Below, piece by piece: positions 1 through 5,690 of a DNA stretch of 6,850 bases; the stretch's first letter is position 1, and each line of letters begins with the position of its first letter. The position numbers and the translations under genes were made by a program. The DNA comes from Candidatus Omnitrophota bacterium. GTDB taxonomy: Bacteria; Omnitrophota; Gorgyraeia; 2-01-FULL-45-10. Under the pieces are notes generated by a model that did no database searches, was not told the origin of the DNA, and was given only the letters and a program-made list of their open reading frames with translations. The DNA is taken from NCBI GenBank assembly GCA_026387165.1, contig JAPLMG010000073.1:1-6850 (forward strand). The letters run 5' to 3'.

Positions 1-1377
1 CTCTATAACGCCCTTACAAAGACCGGGGAGGTTGTGGGATTTGAGCTCGAAAATCTACTTGATAAGGCCCAGGAGCTCTTACCAAAGACATATTCCGCCA
101 TAAGGAATGTTAATTCATGCGTCGATAAGGGCGAATTCGATGAAGCATATTTCAACCTATTAAGCCTTACCTCCGCTCTTAAAGAGGAGCTAAAGCGCTC
201 ATGCGTTGTGATACTCGATGAATTTGACAATCTCGAGCATATAGGCGTAAAGAACCCTTTCCTGAATTTCGGCAAAGTGATAATGATACAGAAGGACACG
301 ATGTACATAGTCTCCTCCTCCCGAAATCAGGTATTCAAGAAGATACTCTCCGAAAAGCTTTCGCTCCTCTTCGGAAATTTTGAAATAGTAAAAGTTTCCG
401 GCTTCGATACCCAGGGCGCGAAAAAATACATAGAGACTCAAGTTTCAGGTTTCGAGGCAGATGACGCGTTAAAGAGATTCTTCATCGCGTTTACGGACGG
501 CAACCCTTTCTATCTTAACCAGATATTGAGAAGATCTAAAGAGATTGCCCAGGAGAGGATGACTAACTTCATAGACAACGATATAGCTGTCCAGGCCGTC
601 ATAGACCTCATATACAATGCCAATGGCGTTATACATCAATACTGCCTCAATTTTATACTGGATCTCATAGATACCAAATACAAGGAGAGATATTTTGCTA
701 TCCTGGTTTCGATAGCGTCCGGAAGAAATAAGCTATCCGATATATCGAAGAATATAAGATCAAAACAGGCCGATGTGTCGAAGGACCTTCTCGAGCTGTC
801 CCAGCTGGGATTCATACAAAAGAGCGGCGTATTCTACAAAATAGACGATCCCGTACTGGCTTTCTGGCTGAAGTCGGTATACCAGAGGAGGCGAGAGATC
901 CTGGTCGACGGCATATTCAACAGAAACGATATTTTTGTATCCGAAATGAAGGAGTACGTTTCGGATTTTTTAGCCGAATCGCAAAAGGATGCCACCGCCA
1001 AGATAGCCCAGCTCTTCAATGCGTTCTCCAATGAGCTGGTCCAGATAGGCGCCAGGCATATCAAGCTTCCGCATTTTACGAAGGTCGAAGTAAAAGAGTC
1101 TTCCGGACAAAAACAGTTCATAGCCGCTACCTTCAGAGGAAGCTCATGGCTGGTTCAGGCTTATGAAGAACCCGTCAGGGAGAACGATATCATAGACTAT
1201 ATAAGGAATATAAAATCTTCCGGTTACAAGATAGCGAACAAGATAATCATACCGTTAAGGGGAATGGATGAGAACTCCAAGCTTCTGGCAAAAGAACTTA
1301 AACTATCGATATGGGATTTAGCCACGCTTAACGGACTTCTCGGCTTTTATGGTAAGATCAGGATGGTGGCATTTTGA
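1..1377 (+). CDS. Archaeal-type AAA family ATPase with winged helix and nuclease-like C-terminus (5' end missing)
   Basis: The frame is open from the first base, so the start and the Walker A loop lie upstream of the window; 458 residues remain. Visible in order: a Walker B strand (VVILDEFD, residues 69-76), a sensor-1-like strand (MYIVSSSRN, 101-109), and the DGNPFYLN segment (166-173) typical of the lid of archaeal ATPases (Arch_ATPase/STAND-like). A winged-helix segment at about 228-283 ends in the DDPVLAFWL motif that follows this lid in DUF234-type ATPases. The last ~120 residues alternate predicted strands and helices and end in SIWDLATLNGLLGFYGK, which resembles the tail of Mrr/PD-(D/E)xK-like domains. 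The expected acidic-x-Lys strand reads VQAYEE, so a nuclease would probably be inactive. Family membership is fairly clear. The physiological role (DNA-linked regulation, defence or other) is unknown. The stop overlaps the next gene by four bases, so the two are probably co-translated. Confidence 0.85.
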   Translation, partial: LYNALTKTGEVVGFELENLLDKAQELLPKTYSAIRNVNSCVDKGEFDEAYFNLLSLTSALKEELKRSCVVILDEFDNLEHIGVKNPFLNFGKVIMIQKDTMYIVSSSRNQVFKKILSEKLSLLFGNFEIVKVSGFDTQGAKKYIETQVSGFEADDALKRFFIAFTDGNPFYLNQILRRSKEIAQERMTNFIDNDIAVQAVIDLIYNANGVIHQYCLNFILDLIDTKYKERYFAILVSIASGRNKLSDISKNIRSKQADVSKDLLELSQLGFIQKSGVFYKIDDPVLAFWLKSVYQRRREILVDGIFNRNDIFVSEMKEYVSDFLAESQKDATAKIAQLFNAFSNELVQIGARHIKLPHFTKVEVKESSGQKQFIAATFRGSSWLVQAYEEPVRENDIIDYIRNIKSSGYKIANKIIIPLRGMDENSKLLAKELKLSIWDLATLNGLLGFYGKIRMVAF

Positions 1378-1856
1378 AAATACTGGTGCTTTCAGATACG
1401 CATATTCCGATCGCCGCGCAGGATCTGCCGCAAGAGATATATAAAGCGATAGAGGGCGTGGATATGATATTTCACGCCGGGGACCTTATAGGCGCGGACG
1501 TGCTTGATAAACTTAGATCCCTGAAAGAGACTAAGGCCGTCTGCGGAAATATGGACTCTAAAGAACTCTGTATGGCGTTGAAGACTAAAGAGGTTATCAA
1601 TATAGGAAAATTCAAGATAGGTCTTATACATGGTTACGGGGCTCCGTCCGAAATAATGCCTACGGTGCGCAGAGAGTTCGATAAGATTGATGTCCTGGAC
1701 TTCGGCCATTCTCATGCGGCTATGAATGTAAAGAAGGACGGAATACTCTATTTTAACCCGGGAAGCCCTACGGACAAGATATTCGCGTCAAAGAACTCCT
1801 ACGGCATTCTTGAAGTCACGGATAAAAAAGTAGAAGGCACTATTATAGAATTGTGA
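1374..1856 (+). CDS. YfcE/MJ0936-type calcineurin-like metallophosphodiesterase
   Basis: A full-length protein of 160 residues, the usual size for the YfcE/MJ0936 family of small two-metal phosphodiesterases. These hydrolyse phosphodiester model substrates and possibly cyclic nucleotides; natural substrates are mostly unknown. All metal-ligand motifs are present: D8-x-H10 (SDTH), D37 (HAGD), N59 (GNMD), H86 (IHGYG) and H112-x-H114 (GHSH), followed by NPGSPTDK. It has no signal peptide, so it should be cytoplasmic. The start is a TTG inside the ATPase stop region (ATTTTGA). It is chosen because translation from it gives the standard MKILVLSDTH N-terminus with no leftover residues, and purine-rich AGGATGG lies just upstream. 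The 4-base overlap with the ATPase suggests translational coupling. The TTG start may keep expression low. The assignment is sound, but the substrate is not known. Confidence 0.93.
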   Translation: MKILVLSDTHIPIAAQDLPQEIYKAIEGVDMIFHAGDLIGADVLDKLRSLKETKAVCGNMDSKELCMALKTKEVINIGKFKIGLIHGYGAPSEIMPTVRREFDKIDVLDFGHSHAAMNVKKDGILYFNPGSPTDKIFASKNSYGILEVTDKKVEGTIIEL

Positions 1857-1906
1857 CGGTGAACCCCGCCCATTCTTACCCGGAGCGTATTTTTTTGCGG
1901 CGTGGA

Positions 1907-1912
1907 TATGAT
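1907..1912 (+). promoter_or_regulatory. Possible -10 element ahead of the thymidylate synthase gene
   Basis: TATGAT matches the sigma-70 -10 consensus at five of six positions and sits in an AT-rich stretch (1905-1945) about 45 bases before the next gene. I found no convincing -35 at 16-18 bases upstream, so this is a weak candidate. The 98-base gap 1857-1954 holds no gene. Its left half is GC-rich with a T7 run at 1890-1896, and its right half is AT-rich, consistent with a transcription start region. Confidence 0.25.
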
Positions 1913-1950
1913 AAATATGAATAAATAAGTAAAAATTTTGTGTAAAAGAA

Positions 1951-1954
1951 AGGA
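1951..1954 (+). promoter_or_regulatory. Shine-Dalgarno AGGA that questions the start of the thymidylate synthase gene
   Basis: AGGA directly abuts the ATG at 1955, too close to serve it. It lies nine bases before an in-frame GTG at 1964, which is good spacing. The true start may therefore be GTG 1964, giving an N-terminus MRDIPVIK, three residues shorter than the ATG version. Confidence 0.45.
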
Positions 1955-2788
1955 ATGAGCGGGGTGCGGGACATACCGGTAATCAAGATAGAAGGCAAGA
2001 CGCTGCCGGAAGTATGGGAGAAGGCTGTTATCGCTACATGGAGAGACGGGTTATCGATAAAGACGGAATACGATAAGCCTTTAGATCCATCGAGCAAAGA
2101 CTGCACCATGATAATGGCGGTCGATGAGCCTATGGCGGAACCGCGTATCCATAGGGCATTTCCCGGAGGACTGGAAGACCTGGAAGTCTACAGGCAGGAA
2201 GTCGTTTTGGGCATTCACGACCATTGGATCAAACCGGAAGAAGGCAAATGGACATACACTTATCATCAGAGGCTCTTCGGATACCGGACTGAGGGCGAAA
2301 TAGTGGATCAGGTGGATTATATGATACGCAAGCTCTCCGAGACGCCTTATTCGCGCCGGGCGCAGGCGATAACATGGAATCCGAAGATAGACCCTGTGAC
2401 TGACGATCCGCCGTGCCTTCAGCGCATATGGTGCAGGCTGACAGAGATGGGCGACGGAAGGCTGTCGCTGAATATGAATACGCACTGGAGATCCCGCGAC
2501 GGATATAAGGCGGGCTTCATGAATATATTCGCGCTCACGGATCTTCAGGCCATGATAGCCAGAGAGATATCGAAGAGAATAAAAAAAGAGGTATTGGTGG
2601 GAAGATACGTAGATATAAGCGACAGTTTCCATATTTATGGGAGCTACGCGGAAGAGTTTAAAAAATTCCTTAAGACGGTCGGAGAGAGGCCTTTTGAAGA
2701 GAAGACCTGGACATCTGAATTTGCACAACCGTTTTTCGAAGATGCGAAATTGAAATTAAAGTCAGAAGTAGAAACTAATAGAAATTAA
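1955..2788 (+). CDS. Divergent thymidylate synthase (ThyA superfamily)
   Basis: A 277-residue protein of the thymidylate synthase/dCMP hydroxymethylase fold, expected to methylate dUMP to dTMP using methylene-tetrahydrofolate. Landmarks align with E. coli ThyA: YSRRAQAITWNP (132-143, with the paired phosphate-binding arginines R134/R135), the catalytic cysteine C154 in DPPCLQ, DGRLSL (167-172), WRSRD (178-182, R179 and D182), N190 eight residues after D182, and H226/Y228 in DSFHIYG. An Asn at position 190 is the residue that selects uracil; dCMP hydroxymethylases carry Asp. The N-terminal 80 residues lack the usual phosphate-loop DRTGTGT motif. The residue after the catalytic Cys is Leu instead of the usual His, and the canonical C-terminal closing tail is not visible. 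It therefore belongs to a divergent branch, perhaps related to archaeal-type enzymes. The start may be GTG 1964 instead. The AT-rich gaps on either side suggest its own transcription unit. Confidence 0.85.
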   Translation: MSGVRDIPVIKIEGKTLPEVWEKAVIATWRDGLSIKTEYDKPLDPSSKDCTMIMAVDEPMAEPRIHRAFPGGLEDLEVYRQEVVLGIHDHWIKPEEGKWTYTYHQRLFGYRTEGEIVDQVDYMIRKLSETPYSRRAQAITWNPKIDPVTDDPPCLQRIWCRLTEMGDGRLSLNMNTHWRSRDGYKAGFMNIFALTDLQAMIAREISKRIKKEVLVGRYVDISDSFHIYGSYAEEFKKFLKTVGERPFEEKTWTSEFAQPFFEDAKLKLKSEVETNRN

Positions 2789-2874
2789 TTAAAATTAGGA
2801 AATTCATTGTCCACGTAACAAACAACAAATTTCTATCAATTTCTTAATTTCAACAAGTTTCGATGGGAGTTTAA
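2789..2874 (+). promoter_or_regulatory. AT-rich gap with repeated ATTTCT and an inverted repeat before the HIT gene
   Basis: This gap is clearly richer in A+T than its neighbours. It carries ATTTCT at 2829-2834 and 2839-2844 and a variant ATTTCA at 2847-2852. ATAGAAATT at 2778-2786, overlapping the end of the preceding gene, is the exact reverse complement of AATTTCTAT at 2828-2836, so a 9-bp stem with a long loop is possible. No strong -35/-10 pair is evident. It may hold the promoter or an operator for the HIT-dGTPase pair. The clear functional element is the Shine-Dalgarno GGGAG at 2865-2869, five bases before the HIT start. Confidence 0.3.
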
Positions 2875-3336
2875 ATGGATAATTTATGGGCTCCATGGAG
2901 AAGCAAATACATATATTCACGTAAAAAGAAGAAGTGCGTATTCTGTGACCCCAAAGATTATGTGCTGGAAAAGACAAGATGCTCTTTTTCGATGCTGAAT
3001 ATCTACCCTTACAATAACGGCCATGTCATGGTGGCGCCCTTAAGACACGTAAAGAGCCTGGAATATCTGAAAGCGGAGGAGCTCGTGGACCTGATGGATC
3101 TGGTGGTAAAGACGAAGAAGGTCCTTGATAAAAAGATCAAACCCCACGGCTATAACATAGGGCTTAATATAGGTAAGGCGGCAGGAGCGGGTTTTGCCGG
3201 CCACATGCACATACATATAGTGCCCAGATGGACGGGTGACACGAACTTTATGCCGGCGGCCTCCGGCACCAAAGTGATATCTGAATCACTCGGTGTAATG
3301 TATAAAATTTATAAATCGTCATTGCGAGGGCGATAG
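2875..3336 (+). CDS. HIT-family nucleotide hydrolase/transferase (Ap4A phosphorylase-like)
   Basis: A 153-residue histidine-triad protein. The N-terminus MDNLWAPWRSKYI is the hallmark of the bacterial/archaeal Ap4A-hydrolase or phosphorylase-like HIT branch. CVFC (C21, C24) is the usual zinc-binding pair. NNGHVMVAP (47-55) precedes the helix that leads to the active-site motif GHMHIHIVPRW (109-119), in which H110, H112 and H114 form the triad and the central His is the expected nucleophile. These enzymes split dinucleoside polyphosphates or nucleoside-phosphoramidates in the cytoplasm; the exact substrate cannot be read from sequence. GGGAG at 2865-2869 fixes the start. The final codons (Ser-Leu-Arg-Gly-Arg) and the stop are supplied by a REP-like palindrome, so the natural C-terminus has probably been replaced or extended by the repeat. 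The dGTPase-like gene begins nine bases later, so co-transcription is likely. Confidence 0.93.
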   Translation: MDNLWAPWRSKYIYSRKKKKCVFCDPKDYVLEKTRCSFSMLNIYPYNNGHVMVAPLRHVKSLEYLKAEELVDLMDLVVKTKKVLDKKIKPHGYNIGLNIGKAAGAGFAGHMHIHIVPRWTGDTNFMPAASGTKVISESLGVMYKIYKSSLRGR

Positions 3337-3350
3337 CCCGAAGTAATGAC
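3317..3350 (+). repeat. REP-like palindrome, copy 1, at the HIT/dGTPase junction
   Basis: GTCATTGC (3318-3325) pairs with GTAATGAC (3343-3350) with one G-T wobble, and GGGC (3328-3331) pairs with GCCC (3336-3339) around a GATA loop. The first 13 bases, CGTCATTGCGAGG, recur exactly at 4524-4536. The element encodes the last five HIT residues, places the HIT stop TAG (3334-3336) in the loop, and puts a possible dGTPase ATG (3346-3348) in the right arm. Confidence 0.75.
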
Positions 3351-4515
3351 ACTATGGAACTCCATGTTCAAACGAATAGACCTTGAAAAGAGAGAAGATC
3401 TCTTAGCACCGTATGCCAAGAAGAGCAAAGATTCTAAAGGCCGGCTGCATAAAGAGCCGGAGCATCCTTACAGGTCATGCTATCAGCGCGACAGGGATAG
3501 AGTAATATACTCAACTGCATTCAGGCGGCTGGAGTATAAGACCCAGGTCTTCGTAAACCACGAAGGCGATCATTACAGAACGCGTCTTACCCACACATTG
3601 GAAGTCGCCCAGATAGCGAAGTCTATCGCCAGGGCTTTACAACTCAATGAAGACCTCGTAGAAGCGATAGCATTGGCCCACGACCTTGGCCACACGCCGT
3701 TTGGCCACTCAGGCGAGGACGCGCTGCGCGAAATAATGAAGGACTATGGCGGATTTGACCATAATACTCAAGGGTTGCGCGTCGTAGACCTCCTTGAAGA
3801 GAGATACCCCGAATTTCCAGGCCTTAATCTATCCTATGAAGTGCGTGAAGGCGTAATAAAGCATTCCACGGCATATGACCTGCCCAGGCCGTCTCTTCCA
3901 TTTGAAGCCACCGCTTCTCCTTTACTTGAGATACAGGTAGTTGATGTCGCTGACGAGATCGCTTATGACAATCACGACCTGGACGATGGCATTGCGAGCC
4001 GGCTCATAAAGGAAGAGGATCTAAAAAAAGTTCCTCTATGGGAAAAGGAAGTGAAGGCAATACGAAAAATCTACCCGCACCTCAAAGACGAGGTACGCAA
4101 GTATCAGATAATCAGGTCCCTAATCAACGCCCAGATAACGGATATACTCACCCAGACGGATAGCAATATCAAGCGCCATAAAATCCGCAAAGTATCCGAC
4201 GTCACGAAACTGCCCATCCGCCTCGTAACATTCTCCAAGCCGATGGAAGAACTTCGTAAACCCATGCGCGCATTCCTGCAGAAAAATCTCTACCAGCATT
4301 ACCGCGTTGTGCGCATGTCCAATAAGGCGCACCGCTTCATCACAGAGCTATTCAACGTATATTCAGACAAACCCGAACAGCTTCCGCCGTCAACTCACGA
4401 TCGTCTAAAGAAAGAAGATAAGCACCAGGTCGTCTGCGATTATATCGCGGGCATGACCGATAGATACGCCCTCGATGAGTACAAGAAGTTCTTCGAGCCG
4501 TATGAGAGAGTATAG
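3346..4515 (+). CDS. dGTPase-like HD-domain deoxynucleotide triphosphohydrolase
   Basis: A 389-residue member of the dGTPase-like HD family, which removes triphosphate from dNTPs (dGTP and relatives) to give deoxynucleosides and so adjusts the dNTP pool. Family blocks in order: LAPYAKKSKDSKGR (20-33), the substrate-site block YQRDRDRVIYSTAFRRLEYKTQVF (46-69, described here by its key residues RDRDR and AFRRL), HD metal ligands H83 (LTHTLEV) and H112-D113 (AHDLGHTPFGH), and the final Asp in VADEIAYDNHDLDDG (D203). Length is normal for the shorter bacterial homologues. Two starts are possible: ATG 3346 lies inside the repeat, and ATG 3364 (MFKRIDLEKRE) gives the spacing to LAPYA usual in the family. 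I favour 3364 biologically, because MTLWNS looks repeat-derived. Neither has a strong ribosome site, so coupling to HIT translation is plausible. REP-like repeats flank both ends. Confidence 0.93.
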   Translation: MTLWNSMFKRIDLEKREDLLAPYAKKSKDSKGRLHKEPEHPYRSCYQRDRDRVIYSTAFRRLEYKTQVFVNHEGDHYRTRLTHTLEVAQIAKSIARALQLNEDLVEAIALAHDLGHTPFGHSGEDALREIMKDYGGFDHNTQGLRVVDLLEERYPEFPGLNLSYEVREGVIKHSTAYDLPRPSLPFEATASPLLEIQVVDVADEIAYDNHDLDDGIASRLIKEEDLKKVPLWEKEVKAIRKIYPHLKDEVRKYQIIRSLINAQITDILTQTDSNIKRHKIRKVSDVTKLPIRLVTFSKPMEELRKPMRAFLQKNLYQHYRVVRMSNKAHRFITELFNVYSDKPEQLPPSTHDRLKKEDKHQVVCDYIAGMTDRYALDEYKKFFEPYERV

Positions 4516-4523
4516 CAAAACTC

Positions 4524-4562
4524 CGTCATTGCGAGGAGGCCGAAGGCCGACGAAGCAATCTC
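4524..4562 (+). repeat. REP-like palindrome, copy 2, after the dGTPase gene
   Basis: It starts with the same 13 bases as copy 1 and lies nine bases past the dGTPase stop, in the same orientation. ATTGC (4528-4532) pairs with GCAAT (4555-4559), and GGCC (4538-4541) pairs with GGCC (4545-4548) around GAA. From memory, close variants of this sequence occur many times in several uncultivated bacterial genomes; that cannot be checked here. Confidence 0.75.
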
Positions 4563-4596
4563 AATATTGTTCTTTGCCACTGCTCAGGGTTTTGCT

Positions 4597-4620
4597 CACG
4601 GCCTGAATTTTTTCGCCGTG
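4597..4620. repeat. Stem-loop with T-rich loop
   Basis: CACGGC (4597-4602) and GCCGTG (4615-4620) are exact reverse complements separated by a 12-base loop containing six T. It is the first of the hairpins after copy 2 of the REP-like repeat. Confidence 0.55.
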
Positions 4621-4626
4621 TGCTGC

Positions 4627-4670
4627 GGTCTACTTCGCCATGCTGCTTTCGCGCATGGCTTCGTAGGACC
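4627..4670. repeat. Stem-loop with symmetrical TTC/TTC internal loop
   Basis: GGT-CTAC (4627-4633) pairs with GTAG-(G)-ACC (4663-4670, one bulged G). After an unpaired TTC on each side, GCCATGC (4637-4643) pairs with GCATGGC (4653-4659) around a nine-base loop. The matching positions of the internal loop make chance unlikely. Confidence 0.65.
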
Positions 4671-4675
4671 TGTTT

Positions 4676-4712
4676 CTGCGAAGCCAAAGACGAAAGTTCT
4701 TTGGCGAAGCAG
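4676..4712. repeat. Stem-loop with symmetrical GAA/GAA internal loop
   Basis: CTGC (4676-4679) pairs with GCAG (4709-4712). After GAA on each side, GCCAAAGA (4683-4690) pairs exactly with TCTTTGGC (4698-4705) around seven bases. The layout (4-bp outer stem, 3x3 loop, 7-8 bp inner stem) copies that of the preceding hairpin with the loop sequence complemented. Confidence 0.65.
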
Positions 4713-4715
4713 AGC

Positions 4716-4832
4716 GGTTTACGTTTCGCGAATTTGCAGGAATTCTTTCGGCCGCCGTTTTCATTTTGCTTTTCGCAAAATGATAGCAAACGGCGTCCTC
4801 AGTCAGTTCCTGCATTCGCTCAACGTAAATCC
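4716..4832. repeat. Imperfect inverted repeat of about 117 bp (MITE- or REP-like)
   Basis: Nested arms pair across the whole element. The outermost GGTTTACGTT (4716-4725) pairs with AACGTAAATCC (4822-4832, one extra base). Next come CGCGAAT (4727-4733) against ATTCGCT (4814-4820) with one mismatch, TGCAGGAA (4735-4742) against TTCCTGCA (4807-4814), CGCCGTTT (4753-4760) against AAACGGCG (4788-4795), and TCATTTTGC (4761-4769) against GCAAAATGA (4775-4783) around a five-base loop. The last two stems are exact and separated only by a four-base bulge. Confidence 0.7.
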
Positions 4833-4879
4833 TTGCACACCAACTTGCCATAGATACTATGCCGAAAAAATTCTAATGG

Positions 4880-4965
4880 CCGTTCCCAAAACCCTTCGCA
4901 GTGTCAAAGTAAAGAATAAAGGGGACGGTTCTATTTATTAGTATTTATTGAAACATAGGGCACGC
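4880..4965 (+). repeat. G-rich intergenic repeat tail before the secreted-protein gene
   Basis: CCGTTCCC (4880-4887) can pair with GGGGACGG (4921-4928) with one wobble. AATAAA (4915-4920) and TTTATT (4933-4938) form a second small inverted pair around the G-run. The motif TAGGGCACGC (4956-4965) closely resembles TAGGGGGCACGC before the small membrane-protein gene (5451-5462). The AGGG in it (4957-4960) may act as a poor, distant ribosome site for the ATG at 4972. Confidence 0.4.
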
Positions 4966-4971
4966 AAAAAT

Positions 4972-5382
4972 ATGAAAAAAATAACAATTCTGATAATATT
5001 ATGCTTGGTGTTAATAATCTCCGGCATTTCTGCATTTGCGGGAGGGAGCGAGAGAGACAAAGTGCCTAGTGTTCCTCAACTATCTCCTGATGATGAGGTT
5101 ACGATTGACCTGACTGGCAAGCCGGGAATAACATTCAAATGGAAAAGCGCGCCCATTCCCGGAGGAGGCAGAGATGTATACCGGTTCAAATTGATTAAAG
5201 GTTTTAAATACGACTTTATAGTATCGGAGGAATTGGGACAGGGCGTATTCTCAATAGATGTCCCTGCAGACAAATTTGAGGACGGCGTCATCTACAGCTG
5301 GTATGTTGAACAGCGCGACGCATCCTTAAGGGTGTGGAGCCGGCATGATACCGTATGGAGTTTCAAGGTTATAAAGATATGA
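4972..5382 (+). CDS. Small secreted beta-sandwich (fibronectin III-like) protein
   Basis: A 136-residue protein with a clear signal peptide: MKK, a hydrophobic core from ITILIIL to about residue 19, and a likely signal peptidase I site after AFA (residue 23). The mature part starts PSVPQLSPDDE and alternates short strands (TIDLTG, ITFKWKSA, VYRFKLI, DFIVSEE, VFSIDVP, IYSWYVEQ, VWSFKVI). The pattern of F-x-W in the third strand, VP-x-D-x-F-x-DG-x-x-YSW and a closing WSF is that of single fibronectin type III/Ig-like domains in envelope proteins. ATG 4972 is preferred over an upstream TTG at 4948 because only it gives a compact signal peptide; eight extra basic residues would otherwise precede it. 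No specific function can be assigned. It is probably periplasmic or surface-exposed. Confidence 0.8.
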   Translation: MKKITILIILCLVLIISGISAFAGGSERDKVPSVPQLSPDDEVTIDLTGKPGITFKWKSAPIPGGGRDVYRFKLIKGFKYDFIVSEELGQGVFSIDVPADKFEDGVIYSWYVEQRDASLRVWSRHDTVWSFKVIKI

Positions 5383-5410
5383 TTTACAGTACAAAAGAAG
5401 CTAGTATGAA
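5383..5410 (+). promoter_or_regulatory. Candidate promoter for the small-gene operon
   Basis: TTTACA (5383-5388, five of six matches to the -35 consensus) is followed after 16 bases by TATGAA (5405-5410, four of six to the -10). It lies immediately after the stop of the secreted-protein gene. It would drive the membrane protein-cupin-DUF6485-DUF5666 genes with the G-rich repeat (5419-5462) inside the leader. Confidence 0.35.
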
Positions 5411-5412
5411 AT

Positions 5413-5462
5413 AGATGCCAGGCGCTTTTTGGGGGTAGGCCTCCATGAAATAGGGGGCACGC
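5413..5462 (+). repeat. G-rich intergenic repeat with 16-bp direct-repeat core
   Basis: CAGGCGCTTTTTGGGG (5419-5434) recurs exactly at 6486-6501. Both copies are preceded by ATGCC; in the second copy extra GGCA units intervene. The stretch also holds the palindrome AGGCCT (5437-5442) and ends in TAGGGGGCACGC (5451-5462), the near match of 4956-4965. The Shine-Dalgarno AAAGGAG (5467-5473) for the next gene follows directly. Confidence 0.6.
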
Positions 5463-5480
5463 GACAAAAGGAGAGACGAT

Positions 5481-5678
5481 ATGTTTGAGAAGATGAACGA
5501 GAGGATAAAGAATCTGACTGTTATAGATATCGGATTAATAAAGATGTCGGTATTTTTTGCCACGATATTTATAATACATTTATTCCCACAGCTATTGAAT
5601 ATAAGCTACACTGTTCTTGTAATTCTGGTGCTTGCGCTGGCGGTAAAGCCGATTTATGTAGTATGGCTTAAAAAATAA
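5481..5678 (+). CDS. Small two-span membrane protein
   Basis: A 65-residue protein with a charged N-terminus (MFEKMNERIKN) and two hydrophobic segments, roughly residues 17-36 and 42-60, separated by a short PQLLNIS turn and ending in WLKK. The positive-inside pattern places both ends in the cytoplasm. The start is well supported by AAAGGAG at 5467-5473, seven bases upstream. I do not recognise a named family. The cupin gene follows after 12 bases, so it is probably the first gene of a four-gene operon. Confidence 0.75.
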   Translation: MFEKMNERIKNLTVIDIGLIKMSVFFATIFIIHLFPQLLNISYTVLVILVLALAVKPIYVVWLKK

Positions 5679-5690
5679 AAGAGGTGACAT

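Larger units (their letters stand above)
4563..4971. other. Gene-free region of consecutive hairpins and repeats
   Basis: About 400 bases between the dGTPase and the secreted protein without a credible gene. The open frames on both strands here have no ribosome sites, no family motifs and odd Cys/Arg/Phe-rich compositions; they arise because the DNA is palindromic. The region holds three stem-loops (4597-4620, 4627-4670, 4676-4712), a long imperfect inverted repeat (4716-4832), and a G-rich tail (4880-4965). The best reading is a composite of REP/MITE-like mobile repeats. A folded RNA is the alternative. Confidence 0.6.

Noticed and set aside
34..36. GTG 34 (codon within 1-60) as the ATPase start
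   Set aside because: The frame is open to the window edge, and a start there would leave an ATPase without Walker A, so the gene must begin upstream.
2081..2728. A 215-codon - strand open frame opposite the thymidylate synthase
   Set aside because: It is entirely antisense to a gene with clear catalytic motifs, and its own product shows no family features.
3317..4562. CRISPR array suggested by repeated CGTCATTGCGAGG
   Set aside because: There are only two diverged copies, 1.2 kb apart with a gene between them, and no regularly spaced repeats or cas genes.
4880..4928. Terminator formed by CCGTTCCC and GGGGACGG
   Set aside because: The stem has a 33-base loop and no T-run after it; it fits better as part of the G-rich repeat family.
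4567..4941. A 124-codon + strand open frame and overlapping shorter frames on both strands
   Set aside because: They lie across the palindromic hairpins, have no ribosome site or recognisable motif, and have Cys/Arg/Phe-rich composition unlike the neighbouring genes. Palindromic DNA opens frames on both strands.
4948..4971. TTG start at 4948 for the secreted protein
   Set aside because: It would add eight basic residues from the intergenic repeat ahead of a complete signal peptide that begins at ATG 4972.
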